Part shown: piece after piece, positions 23,701-34,920 of the stretch
Layout of the letters: every line of letters starts with the position of its first letter
Numbering within the stretch: the stretch's first letter is position 1
DNA from: Buxus sempervirens
Taxonomy: Eukaryota; Streptophyta; Magnoliopsida; Buxales; Buxaceae
Assembly: GCA_947561395.2 (NCBI GenBank)
Contig: OX387190.1
Location: 31,862,858 to 31,926,857 of the forward strand
Length of the DNA: 64,000 nt
Reading direction: 5' to 3'
The notes under the pieces: model-generated
Database searches by the model: none
Seen by the model: only the letters and a program-made list of their open reading frames with translations
What the model was told of the DNA's origin: nothing
Program-made: the position numbers and the translations under genes

Positions 23701-26502
23701 CCTAATAAATGTGAGATGGGCTGTGGTCAGTTGATTGGTTTCTTTACCATATACATGTCTTTTTATACAACCTAATAGTGATGTGCACTTTATGTTGGTG
23801 TTAGATCAAGTTATTTGATGATCTCTTGTTGCAAGGATTGACATAAGCCTTAACCATTCAAGCTTTCCACCAAGTCTATTAATTAACTTGGATGACCATT
23901 GATTGACCATGCATGTGACATGGCCTCAAGGAAGGCACCTACTAGAGTTGTCATTCAGCTGAGCATTGCCCATCTTGGATTGGGCTTACAAATGGCCACT
24001 AAGGTTCATTCTCAATACAACATCATTGATGTTTCAACTTTTATATTGACTTAAATGATTTAACTTACATGATAGGTTTGAACTTTGAAATATAATATTT
24101 AGTTATGTACTGTCATTGGATGGGCATGTATTTTATAAAGGAAATTTAAGCAAACAATTATGATACTTATTAAGGTATTTTTTTATTTCTATGAATAATT
24201 TGAAATTATAAATAATATATTTATAATAAAAATGATTTTAGCTTTAATCAAGTGATGCTACCGAATCTTGGATCAATCTCATCAAGGAAGTGAGCTATAT
24301 TTCAAGCTTAGGCTCGCCTTTTGGGCCTAATTATTAACCTCAAGCTTGGGTCATACTATTATATTAGCATGAGCTTGAGCTGAAGTAGCTCATCTCATTA
24401 ACAGCCCTAGGCTCCAAGTGTGCGTACATCAAATGATATGTTGGCTTTGCATGGAAATAGCACATCTTCAAATGGACCGTGCCACAATTTCAGGAGGGTT
24501 TAGCCCATGGATCTAGCATTTGGAAGGGTAACTGGGGACTTTTGTACAGGTGGGCATGAATGGGCAGTATGATATTCGAAGAATGAAAGTTCTCAGGGTA
24601 CACATGTTGATGCACCCAGGTTGGCTTGGCGCCACAATACAGGAGGCATGTCAACATCAAAATATGGTTGGACTGTTGAGAGTCTTGAAAATATCATGGT
24701 TAGTGTATGTCTTTGGTTCTCAGCCATTTTCACGTTGCTTCACTTCAACTTACCCCTTCCTCTCTACTTTGGATTCAAATATTTAGAACAGTTCTTGTAT
24801 CCTTTACTGGGAACCTACCCATATTAATGAAATTATACACCTATAATTAGATCTTATTGAGTGGACATGGTTGAGTTCTGTGTCAACTTCCCAATCTCTG
24901 AACCATGGAAACTACCTCTCCTTCCTCGTGGCTTTTTTCATTAAATAATTGTAGGAACCCAAAGGCTTATAGCCATGTAATCCTACCATAAGCTAAGCAT
25001 AAACCTTTTGTTGCTTTGAATTTCTATTTATTGCTTTGTGGAGAAACTTCTGAAGCCTTGTTGTTGTAAAATATATGGGTATTTGAAGTATGATATGGTT
25101 TTGAAGAATGATAAAATTAAAATATCATGCATATGCTTCAATTATATATTTAAATGAATCAGTGTCCTCATAGAATGCCAATGAATTAATTCTATTGATT
25201 ACAATTACATGGCCTGGAAATTATTCTCCTGAGGCAATTTTGACCTTATAATCATTAACTCCTTTGATGCTTCTATCACAATTCTCCCTTAAGCTATATT
25301 AATTTTTTATCTTTGTGATTCAGAAATATGGGGGAATTATTTGTTCCTGCATTTGAATGTGAAATCACTTCCTTGTAAATCAAAGATTCAAATTATCCCT
25401 GTTCCTTTGTTTGAATTGCTAGAAGATCTTCTCTTCATGAAGAGATGTAATCACAATCAAAGATGCTGCAGCTTCTCATTCCATTTTTTTTTTCTCCTTT
25501 TAGAAGTCCTGTTTTTTATTGTTTAGGTGTGAAGTTTGGGCCGTAAGAAATGAATGAAAAATCAGTCTTTCTAGTTGCTAAGTATATTAGAGAAACTCGT
25601 ACCAAGAGGAGAGCTATTATACAATATAAAGTTTTATACATTTGGGCTGCACATACTCCATATGTTCAAGTTTTGAGTAGCATATTTTGGTTTCAATCCC
25701 CTGTTCACTGTGTAATTGTACCACGTTGTATCTTCAAGGCTTAGAGTGGAGGCCCTTGTGATGCTTTAAGATCCGTGGCACGTATCCACTCAGAGCATCT
25801 CCCAAAACTTGGATATCTTTTATAGTTTTGTTGTATTATACCCCATCTGTAGGTGACATGTATGCTTTGCAACTTTTTATGCCAATTGTTGCTGTGCTGG
25901 TAGATTATTTTAAATATCTCGCAACAAGATTCCTACACAATCCCGTCTGCCACTTAAACTTGTATTCTTGTAGCAAAGTGCATTTGAATGAATTTGTTTA
26001 CCAGAGAGCATGCCAGGATATAGGTATGCTAATTAGTTTATAATAGTATCACAGATTCTTTGCACCAAACCATCATTATGGTTCAGCTTCTTGGGGCAAA
26101 TCTCAAATGCTTACTAAGCTTCTTTACCACTTGGGTTCTACCTGAATTTTTTCAAAAACAAAAGCCAGTTTTTTCAAAAACTGGCTTTTGTTTGGAGCCT
26201 GGATCTGCATTATTGATAAGTAGTTGATGATGGGTCGTTGTTGGGTGCAGGCAATGGCCCAGGTTGGAGGCTTGGTTATGCTGCAACCAGAAGTGGGTGG
26301 CTCTCGTGAAAATTTCTTCTTTGCTGGAATAGATAAAGTGAGGTTTCGGAAACCTGTAATTGCAGGAGACACCTTAGTTATGAGAATGACACTCATAAAG
26401 CTGCAGAAACGCTTTGGAATAGCAAAGATGGATGGAAAGGCATTCGTTGGAGGTGAGTTGGTGTGCGAGGGTGAGTTTTTGATGGCCACGGGTAGCGAAT
26501 GA
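17103..26502 (+). CDS. Plastid 3-hydroxyacyl-ACP dehydratase FabZ, 4 exons
   Basis: FabZ removes water from 3-hydroxyacyl-ACP in plastid type II fatty acid synthesis. Exons are 17103-17361, 17475-17535, 17712-17856 and 26251-26502 (717 bases, 238 aa), all with GT-AG borders. The first 60-70 residues are rich in Ser, Pro and basic residues with few acids, as in a chloroplast transit peptide. The mature part starts near [20 protein letters not shown]. The hotdog active site is complete: His141 in [12 protein letters not shown] and Glu155 in IEAMAQVGG. Exon 3 ends exactly after the Glu155 codon, so the two catalytic residues lie on opposite sides of intron 3. That intron is 8394 bases, far longer than introns 1 and 2 (113 and 176 bases), and full of transposon material. 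The C-terminus ends FLMATGSE, normal for the family. Confidence 0.95.
18990..19470. repeat. Diverged direct duplication in FabZ intron 3
   Basis: A unit beginning TAGCCTTTTCTCTGCTTGC (near 19002) and ending with CATTGGAAAATCTGTCC recurs from about 19270, ending CATTGGAAATTCTGTCC. Both copies contain TTGCATGCTAGGGAAGA. The copies are about 200-230 bases, clearly diverged, and separated by an AT microsatellite (19236-19259). Confidence 0.65.
19629..20004 (+). mobile_element. LINE RNase H remnant in FabZ intron 3
   Basis: Two overlapping open stretches read as the end of an L1-type RNase H domain: [20 protein letters not shown] with the catalytic Glu context, [10 protein letters not shown], then [17 protein letters not shown], which resembles the FREAN-ADVLA block of the LINE at 4202. 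A shift near 19820 joins the two. It lacks the first RNase H motif, is in the sense orientation of FabZ and is an old fragment. Confidence 0.7.
20296..20447. repeat. Short direct repeat, GGTTTAA-rich
   Basis: AAGGTATTAGACTATAAAAG at about 20300 recurs as AAGGCATTGGACCGTAAAAG at about 20411, followed in both by ATC-TACCTT. The surroundings (20150-20560) are rich in GGTTTAATTTGA-like words. It looks like a local duplication, about 110 bases apart. Confidence 0.4.
20684..20727. repeat. Poly(C) and CT microsatellite
   Basis: A run of Cs passes into about ten CT units and then a poly(A) tract (20729-20740). It borders the left arm of the foldback element. Confidence 0.9.
20748..21670 (+). repeat. 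Left arm of the foldback element, with inward promoter-like block
   Basis: The arm contains a 12-bp palindrome-like pair (GTGTGGGAAGTT-ACAACTTCCCACAC, about 20990-21014), TTGCAACAAACC, then a TATA-like CTTTTATAAAGAGG at about 21032-21045. A leader-like stretch ends in GAGAACAAAAGGTAAG (donor-like) near 21155-21170. It could drive transcripts towards the centre of the element. Confidence 0.6.
22725..23640 (-). repeat. Right arm of the foldback element, with inward promoter-like block
   Basis: This is the mirror image of the left arm. Reading the minus strand, CTTTTATAAATAGGCTAAG (about 23345-23365) is the TATA-like counterpart and GAGAACAAAAAGGTAG the donor-like counterpart near 23230. Both arms therefore point promoter-like sequence at each other, as the terminal repeats of MuDR-type elements do. 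Confidence 0.6.
23700..26158. other. FabZ intron 3, right part
   Basis: AT-rich intron sequence between the foldback element and exon 4. Open frames here are short and show no recognisable domain. No further element was resolved. Confidence 0.5.
26159..26190. repeat. Perfect 15-bp stem hairpin just before FabZ exon 4
   Basis: CAAAAGCCAGTTTTT, two bases (TC), then the exact complement. It ends 60 bases before the exon 4 start at 26251, in the zone where branch point and polypyrimidine tract are expected. It could form in the pre-mRNA. Confidence 0.8.
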
Positions 26503-28895
26503 GGTGAACAAAATGTTGTTATTCTGTTATTGCCTTGACAATTGCTCGACTTTTGTTCCTTGTTTTGTGTCATCAATCAAAGAATTCTGATTACTTGTGT
26601 ATGCCTCCTGAAATTTAATAGCATCAGTATCTCATGCGGAACCTCCATGGTAATTGGACTCTCAAACAGTAGCAGTTGCTTTTGGGAAGCAAGTGACACT
26701 TCTAGTCAAGATGACGTCGTTGTTGTTATTATTATTATCATTATTTTGGATAAATAAGGATTTATATGACTAAGCAATGCAGGTAAAGTCTCGCGGATAC
26801 ATCCTTGTAAGTAGATAACTTTTGGTACGACTAGAATGGGATATCATCCTAATGACTTTTTTGGATGTCATAATTTCACAAGAGAATCAACGAGTAGACT
26901 TGGCTCTCTCTTTCTAGAAGGCTCTTGTGTTTTTTATTAGGAGTCCTCTGTATACGATGAATGAATTCCAATTTTGCTCTGGAGTCCTTTGTAACCTTTA
27001 CCAAGAGCAGCCCTATTTGGAAAGACTACAGTTAATGCTCTTGCGTTTGTTACGGTTCCAGTCTCCATGCGACTTCCTAATTTCACAGCAGCCCTCCTAT
27101 TGAGGCTTTGTCCGGATGGTTATTGAAATTGCAGACCACTAAAACTGAACGGTTTAGAGACTCGTTCCGGCTTCAAATTGGTTTCAAGAAATGAGTTGGG
27201 GTCTCCTCCACTTCGTCATCTCCTGCATAAATTACTTGGGAGAATATTGAAAGCTATCATCCTATGTATGTCCTCGGCTTTTTCAGCTTTTGCATTATTG
27301 TGATTGTTGTGTGCGCTTTTCTCAGCTTTTGCATACAACTACAACCTAAAGTGGAGTAAATTATTCATGGCGCAAGGCTGTGAAATTGTAAAGCTTTATG
27401 CTGGCTGAACATCCATTACTAAAATTAGCCAACGGAATCTCTCATCTCTCCGATGAAAAGGTATCATCGCAACCAAACCGAGCCTTTTCCTTTCGTAAAA
27501 GCTCTCTCTCCGCACCCTTAATCAAACCTGCCATGATTATTGCATACGTTAGACAGCTTAGCTTAGTGGAGTGGATTCCTTTTATGTACTGCCGTAGAAA
27601 TGACATCACCCATCTACAACGGTTCCACTGGCAGAGAGAGATTCTAGTGGTATAGCTCTAAAGCCATTTCTTTATTGCTTTCAATTATTGAAATTAGACG
27701 ATGGTATCCCCATAGCCATACGAACTCATACACGCAACACAAATACGAAATGGCTTATCCTATCTGGTTAGAATTGACAGATCAGAACTCCATCATTTCT
27801 CAGAGCTGCAACTCACATTTTCCCATCTGGGCGAATGGGAGAGCCTCGATCATCAGTGGCGAGCAAGTGTTGAAGCCTGTACTGCTTGGGTTAGCTTTTG
27901 TTCACTCAAAGTGGGTTGTGAGTTCAACCCAACACTGTTAGGGCTTGTTGTGTCTCCCTCTCCGATCCTTTTCACTCCCTTTTCTTGTGTTTAAGGAAAA
28001 CGTGACATGAGAATCACTCTGTGCGGGGAACATGAATATCACCAGGATCTTCTTGGATGGATATTATACTTGGTGTGATGAGAAAGGCATCAGAACCAAA
28101 TCAATCTCAACTCAAAAGGTCTCCCATTGTTAAAGTCCGACTTTGGTGCGATGGATGATGCGCTGGAAAGAGAGAGAGAGAGAAAGGTCACAATAGACCG
28201 TCGTCTCTCCAGAAAGAAACGAAAAGTGCAGAAGGTAAAGAGTCGGTTAAACAGGGGGCCGTAAAAGTGGGAAGGGGGACCACCGCATCCTTTGAGAGTC
28301 TGCCACCTGGAAGCACAGAATCTACTGTGACATCTATAACGTATATGGGCCCACAATATGGCGTCATTGGACACTTTGGTGTGACCTTGTAGGTTAGCCA
28401 GGTTTTTACTTTCGTACTTTAATAGGGCCCTAACCCCACTCACACGGTCCTCCCGTATATCTTTCTATGATTCTGTATCATATACAACGGGAATGACAAG
28501 AGTGCCGACAAGTATGCACGATTTTCTTAAAAGGGTTTTACCCTCCGCAAAAGCATTATCAATACAAGGTTTTTTTTTTTTTGGTAGAAATTATCAATAC
28601 AAGGTTAAATTAGTTAAAATTCTGCCTGTTCATTTAATATCTGAGCAATTTGGGCATGAAATTCACATTATATTTTTGTTTTTATTAAAAAATTAAGCAA
28701 AGATCAGTGGTTGCATTACACAACAAATTTCAGGCCAAATCTTTTCCTTCCCTTTAAAACAACATAGATGTGCATATCACTTTAAACCCAAAAAAATGCA
28801 CACATGCTAAATTATGATTGGTACATTCACTTAAAAATTTATTTTACGGAAGAAAATTTATTTTATGTTTTTTTTTTCTTTTCCACAGTTTAATA
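26503..28895. other. Intergenic, FabZ to non-autonomous hAT
   Basis: The first few hundred bases likely hold the FabZ 3' UTR. Short open frames on both strands have no recognisable domain. A GA run lies at 28163-28183. No gene is supported. Confidence 0.45.
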
Positions 28896-29694
28896 TAGAG
28901 CTGTCAATTTTTTAACTGACCCATCAACCTGCCGGAACCCAACTCTAATAAATGGTTTCGGGTTAGTCTGTTTATTATTTGAGTTGGGTTTGGATTGAGG
29001 TTTTCTCAACCTGTCTAGAAAGGGGTCAACTCGAACCAAACCCATCAAACCGTTGGGTACTCAACAATGTACCAATTTATATATATATTTTTGAATAAGT
29101 ATTATAAACCATTAATCAAACTAACACGTAAATAGCAAAAAATTAGTAAGTTAGTTTTGAAAAATGAAAACAAAGAAAGTAGAATAAAAGCTTTGTTTGC
29201 GGTCTATCTTCAACCCTTATTCAACACGTAATAGATTTGCACCTTCTTCAACTCCCATGTTTTCACTTTTAAATTAGGTGGCTTCTTATTGGTTAAGATA
29301 ACAAGAAATCCTTGTAAATATGCTCGATCCTTAGTACTCGCTTTTCTACTCAATATCATATAAATTTAGTAATGAGGATAGCACATTTAAGGAAAAAATA
29401 TTTTATGATCTTTATCTTCTCAATTTTCAAAAAATAAACATCTAACATCAAGCCGAAAAACAAATTTTAAACATCTACTTTAAAAAAAAAACAATGATCC
29501 ACACCTCCATGACTTCTATATTCTTTAAATGCTAAATTTAAAGATTTTTTTTTAATTTAAGTTAAAAAATTAAACTGGTTGGATCGGGTTCAACCCGTTT
29601 ATTTGTGGGTTGAGTTTGCTTCCATATTTTCCAACTGACCCAACCCATTTAAGACTCAGCCACCAAGACCCGACCCGACACATTGCCACCTCTA
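28896..29694. mobile_element. Non-autonomous hAT element, 799 bp
   Basis: The left end reads TAGAGCTGTCAAT and the complement of the right end TAGAGGTGGCAAT. These are imperfect terminal inverted repeats of plant hAT type, followed inside by GGGTTGGG/CAACCC-rich stretches at both ends. The flanking 8 bases are GTTTAATA (28888-28895) and TTTGAATA (29695-29702), 6 of 8 identical, fitting an old 8-bp target duplication. No transposase is encoded. Confidence 0.75.
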
Positions 29695-30134
29695 TTTGAA
29701 TATTTCAAATTTTCAATCACAACAGGCGGTGCTTGATTCCTGCGTGCATCCGTAGAGAACGGTGGAACTCAGATTCCGTGTAGGGTGAACCAATATATAG
29801 GTCTAGACCTGATTTTACTTGTACGGCTCACCGAGAATTGGCAAATCTTATGACGCTACACGACAAAACCAACACCTAAATATCTTAATTGAGTCCTGTG
29901 GATCCTCTTAATATCTACAGTTAAAAATAAAAGAAAAGGGCTGACGTGGATTTCATATAATCATTGAAGGAAAGGACGGCTCAGATTCGTTCCTGGTATT
30001 TGTGGCCCTCCGTTTATCTTCCCCGCACCCTCCTCTCTTCTCTTCAGAGTTCAGACCTCCCAAAATCTCTCTCGCCACACTCTCTCTCTCTACTTCTTCT
30101 TTCTAGTCAGCGTTAAAGAGAAGAAGAAGAAGGG

Positions 30135-31166
30135 ATGCTTCTGGGCAAGCGTCCTCGTCCTACGATGATGAGGACCACGAGCATGACAGAGATCACCCTC
30201 GATCTAAGCAACGTTGAAGCTCCGGCGCCTTCTGATCCCCAGAATCCCATACAAGATCAGCAACAAGCTGCGAGTGTTGAAGCTCAGGCGAGTCGAAACG
30301 TGGGTTTTGGTGGTTCCGATGGGTTTGATAACAGGTTCCTAGCGACTGTCTCACCCAGAAACTCTACAAGGAACTCGGCCGATTTTGTGGAGACGGCTCA
30401 CTTCCTCAGGGCCTGCACTCTCTGTAACCGTCCATTGGCACCGGGTCGTGATATCTACATGTACAGGTACCCTTCTCTCTCTCTTTATCTCTCTTCTGTT
30501 AAATCGATCTTGGTTTTTTTTTTCCTTTTTCTTGTGGGACTTAAAAAGACACGGACTTGCGATAATATGACTGGTAACTTGGTAAGTGATCTTTGTGGTG
30601 TTCTTACTGTGTTCAGTCCATTGTGTAACCTTCCATTGGAAAAAAGCTTGTTTCCTTTATCGAGCTCCGTGATGATCTTGACTCTTGGAGGTTACCTTCC
30701 ACCCCCACCATCCTAAATCACTTACCATTTGTAACTTTTCTTTCTTATTTCTCAAGTCAAATCCAACACAAAAATGGTTTTTTTGCCTTTCTTGATCTGG
30801 AGCACCATCTCAACTTTCTCGGATGTCGTCATCTCTTTCTATATGCACAAACTCTAACATGATGTTCATCTCAAGTTACTAAGCAAATATCACTTTTAGT
30901 ATGAGCATTATTTTCTTGGGTTAAGTTCCATAATATCCCTTGCTTTGGGGTGCTGATCGAGAGAACTGACAAACAGCTTGGTTAATGGATCGATTTGGTT
31001 GGTTGTCAGGGGAGATACCGCTTTTTGTAGCCTGGAATGCCGGCAGCAGCAGATGAATCAGGACGAGAGGAGAGAGAAGTGCTCTTTTGCTTCCAAGATA
31101 GAAGGTGCACCGTCGGCGACTGCTTCTGAGGCATCGAGCAAGGGTGAAAGAATAGCTGCTGCTTAG
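30135..31166 (+). CDS. FCS-like zinc finger (FLZ, DUF581) protein
   Basis: Two exons, 30135-30466 and 31010-31166 (489 bases, 162 aa). FLZ proteins are plant-specific adaptors that bind SnRK1 kinase subunits through a short zinc-binding domain. That domain is seen at about residues 89-136: [19 protein letters not shown] (Cys94, Cys97), [19 protein letters not shown] (Cys117, Cys121) and [10 protein letters not shown]. The intron splits the domain after Tyr110, within the Arg111 codon (TACAG/GGGAG), a position typical of the family. The N-terminus has a basic start ([10 protein letters not shown]) and a short TEITLDLS stretch. The C-terminus is Ala/Ser-rich. The leader is CT-rich (30060-30130). 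The start is the first ATG after that leader. Confidence 0.93.
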
Positions 31167-31965
31167 AGTTTCCTCACCATTATTATGGCTAATCTTCATA
31201 TCCTTGCCTACGTATAATGCATACAAGGTTACATTTTGTATGTGGGTGAAGCTATATATCTTTGTATGAAACAAAAACTGGCCTCTAAAGCCTTGATTAT
31301 AAGATTCCATACCCAAATATCCACCATATATAATTGCCTTCTGTATAATTTCATGCTTGTTCATTCATTCTTCCGCTCTAGTTTATGCTATTTTTCTGTT
31401 CCGTTTACTTTCCCTGGTGGAAGAAATTTGCACGCAACCAGTCTTATTTTCTCCCCTTTTTTTATTTTCGGAAGGTTAATTATAAGAATTTAATTATTAT
31501 AACTTGAAAAGGAAATGATTTTAGTGATGAAAGAGGGGACAAAAGAAAAAAAGGATGTCACAACTTGAAAATGCTTTGCAAAATGCAAGATGAAAGCCAA
31601 ACAATTTTCCAACATGGGGTTTGGACCAGTTGGTAGGTGTTGCATAGAGATTCCCATCCTTTTCTTGTGATACAGACCTTTCTGTCCTTTTGAATGGTAT
31701 GTCAGGGACATCTATCTACCTCCACTTCAGAAAAAACAAAAGAAAAAAAGTGTGGTTTTTCACTGTGAAAGCATGAAGAATTGCTAAATATATGGAAATA
31801 TAAAATAAAGCAACATAGGAAAGCGCATTAAGTACTTCCACTTGACCCTGCAACACTGTAGGATGTGATGTGTATGCCAAGAAAAAAAATGTGAAATGTG
31901 AAAGTGTTACCAATAGTTAAAGAATAATTTAAATTTAATATCCGGGTCTTCTAAGAAAGGAAGGG
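31167..31965. other. FLZ 3' flank
   Basis: Includes the probable FLZ 3' UTR. No gene or element was recognised. Confidence 0.4.
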
Positions 31966-32344
31966 AAAATTACTTTCGGTTATCTTTTGGATGAAATTTG
32001 ACTTATTAGTTATACCTTTTTCCGCAAATGACTAAATTAGTTCGAAAGCAAGAAAATATAGACCATTTGGTCATATTACGAGGATTACAAGTAGATGATG
32101 GGGAATTATAAGTTTGATTACAGGAGTTAAATATCTGTTTAAGGTATTTACAAGTATGTTAATAGGGAATTATAAGTCTATTGATGAGAAATTACAAGTC
32201 AGATAACAGGAGTTACAAGTCTGTTAAAGGAAATTAACATGATTATATATATATATATTAATTTCTAGAATCATTTGGTCATTTACTAAAAAGGTATGAC
32301 CAATAAGGTTATATGTCATCCAAAACGTAACCGAATTGTTACCA
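31966..32344. mobile_element. MITE-like foldback, about 380 bp
   Basis: The left end TTACTTTCGGTTATCTTTTG with following GATGAAATTTGAC is mirrored by the right end, whose complement reads GGTAACAATTCGGTTACGTT followed by TTGGATGACATATAACC. Both then continue with a GGTCATACCTTTTT-like block. The similarity runs about 75 bases into each end. The centre holds repeated ATTACAAGT words. It has no coding capacity. Confidence 0.7.
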
Positions 32345-32998
32345 ATGGTGAAATCCATGGGCTAAGGTGCATGTGCGTTTGGGTTGGTGTTTGGTTGGCA
32401 TGGAATGCGGTAAAAACAAGTTTTTGCTCAACCCCAACTGCCCATTTTTACAAACAGCGGGGTTGAGAAACTTAAACCCGAACCCTACCCTCTTAATTAT
32501 CGATCTGACCAATTCAACTCGCATTTAATATAGTAAATAAATATTTATCTGATATTTTATAAGTAAATATGTTACCAAAAAAAATTTTATAAGTAAATAT
32601 AAATAACCTGATTTGATAATTACTGAATTGTTGTGTCATTTTCTCCGCCCTTCGACCAATTACCTGATTTGATTTGATGTGTATTGAGGTCGCCCCCTGT
32701 AGAATCTAGAATCCAACCAATGGTTATTTTGCTTTCCGGTACGACTCTGTTTTCGGGTCAAAACCTTTCTTTCGCCTTCTGCATGAACGTTCTGAAATCC
32801 AAAGGTAATTCTGAGAAAGCTGAACTGGTTTGCTATCGAATCAGTATCGATCGAGTTCCAACTTCCAAGTGAACTTTGAGCGTGAGGAGGCTCGGCCTCG
32901 AAGCAACTGGTTTAGTGGGCAACCTCATGTGCAAAGGGGGTGGCAGCAGCATGATTAGGTTAGAAACCCACGAGGACTGGAATCAATTTCCTCTCTGA

Positions 32999-33347
32999 CC
33001 ATTTCCTTCGTACCTTCCCTTAGACATGGGCTCTTCTTGCGACACGCGTCTTATCTCTCTACCGGTTAAGTTCTCACATTACAAGCCTGGTTAGGTACAT
33101 TTTTTGTTCACGATGACCCCGGTCAAACCCCTTTCCTTACGAGTCAATGGAGATTTTCCCAAACTTGACTCATTTGGGAACAAAAAGGGGTTTGACGAAC
33201 CGGGTCGCCGTGAACAAAAAACGAACTGTGAAATAAATGGAACATAACTAGGCTTGTAAGTTGTAACGTGAGAACTTAACAGGAAAAGAGGTAGGACGTG
33301 TGTCGCAAGAAGAGCCCATGTCTGAGGGAATGTCTTAAGGGAAATGG
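32999..33347. mobile_element. MITE-like foldback, about 350 bp
   Basis: The arms are nearly complete inverted repeats. The left has AGACATGGGCTCTTCTTGCG (33024-33043) and the right has its complement (33303-33322). The match continues inwards through TTAAGTTCTCAC, CAAGCCT, TTTTTTGTTCACG and GGTCAAACCCC. Arms are about 150 bases with a short centre. A transcript would fold into a miRNA-precursor-like hairpin. Confidence 0.85.
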
Positions 33348-33412
33348 ACTGATTGCGAGGGCTGTTGAAACATCGGTGGTGTTAATTCACAGGGGATGAT
33401 GATTAATAATAA

Positions 33413-33873
33413 TGGAAAATTATGAAAAAGGCTCACTTTTCGTTGATATTTATAAAAGTATGCCACTAAGATCCCAAATTACAGAACAGGGCCACTTTTT
33501 GTCCATATTTGTAGAAATGTCCGTCAAAATTAAATTATAAGATCACTTTTCAAAAATAATTAAATTCGATGATAATTTTCTTGGGACACAAGCTCATTAT
33601 ACATAAGACTCAAGTTCACAGCATAGAACACAAGCTCATCATTTATAGGTTACAAGCGTATTTTACGTGAGATGCGAACGCATCATACGTGGATTGTGGA
33701 CTCAAGCATGATTGGTTGGGATATAATAAAATGACACTATTTTTAAATGATTTTTTAGAAGTGACCCTTCAATTTAATTAATTTTAAAAAGTGGCCCTTT
33801 TTTACAATTCAACATCTTAATGACATGTTTTAATAAATATCGGGGAAAAGTGACTCTTTTCCATAATTTTCCC
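33413..33873. mobile_element. MITE-like foldback, about 460 bp
   Basis: The left end GGAAAATTATGAAAAAGGCT is the imperfect inverse of the right end, whose complement reads GGAAAATTATGGAAAAGAGT. Both continue with CACTTTTC, GATATTTATAAAA-like and CACTAAGAT-like blocks for about 130 bases. A single end of the same type occurs at 6133. There is no coding capacity. Confidence 0.75.
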
Positions 33874-34769
33874 TAATAATAATGTGAGAATAAAAATGAA
33901 GAGATAATGAAATACATGAAAGGAACAGGAGCTGAAGTGAGGCCCATTAGACCCCAGCACTCACCAACCTTTGTAGCTTTACAACTAATCTTTCCCCTTA
34001 TATGCAGGGGTTGTCTTCAATATTGCCAATCTCAATTCATTAGCACATGCTGTGTCTACTTCCTACTTCTTTGGATTGGATTGGGTCCCTCTCTCTTCCC
34101 TCCCCTCGTATTTTAGTGTTGACAATCGATTTTAATTGAATGCCTCTTGGCATTAACCAAACTCCATTATTCTATTTGCGTCCGCATCCTCACCTGTCCC
34201 TGTTGAAGAGAGCTGTTTCGATGCTTCTTATGGGCAGAAGATGTCCGGGCCTAGTCATCGGTTTCGTAAGATCTCAAAGCACAAGTTGCTTATTACTGTT
34301 ATTTTCTTCGCTTTCCTTTTCTCTCCCATCAAATCTCAGAACTATTTGTCTTGCATGTCTTCTTTATTAGTAGACTTAAATTCAGCGGCAATATAGAATT
34401 TTGGTTTTGATAAAATATCTAGACAGTAGCTTACAGTGAAATTACCCATGAAAAGTGATTAAAGTAAGTACTTATCATAATTATTTTCTGATCATAGGGA
34501 AGGGATGGTGAAATAGAAAGATTAATCCTGATTTAGTATAGATATATAAGAAGCCCAGATCCATCTAAATGGACCATCCAGAGCTAAATCAGAAACTTCT
34601 GGCCTGTATTATTGCTTTTTCTCTCTCAAACATGGGAGACATGATGATGTATGGTGCTTGGCTTCTACATTTTTGGCTTCTTAAGGTCATCATATCAACA
34701 AACAAATTTTAATCCTCCTAATGATCGGATGTAATGTCACTGTGACACCGTGAAGGTATAAATTACAAT

Positions 34770-34920
34770 TGAGATCCTGTGGGATCTTTATCTACAACCT
34801 TATATGAAGCTTGTATCGGGATCATGCCATGTGTATTGTGAATGGCATATCTGTAAATTTTTAAGCAATCTTATGAAAAGCTGCAAATAAAGTTGTGGAT
34901 AAAAATCCTACAGGATGTGA
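34770..34920 (+). mobile_element. Short MITE, copy A (about 151 bp)
   Basis: It starts TGAGATCCTGTGGGATCTTT and ends with ATCCTACAGGATGTGA. The ends are inverted repeats of about 34 bases with mismatches. The same element lies inverted at 45942-46093. Inside is CATGCCATGTGTATTGTGAA, shared by both copies. Confidence 0.8.

Noticed and set aside
30467-30716. Extension of FLZ exon 1 through its donor site
   Set aside because: The splice to 31010 restores the complete zinc-binding domain, so the read-through frame is intronic.
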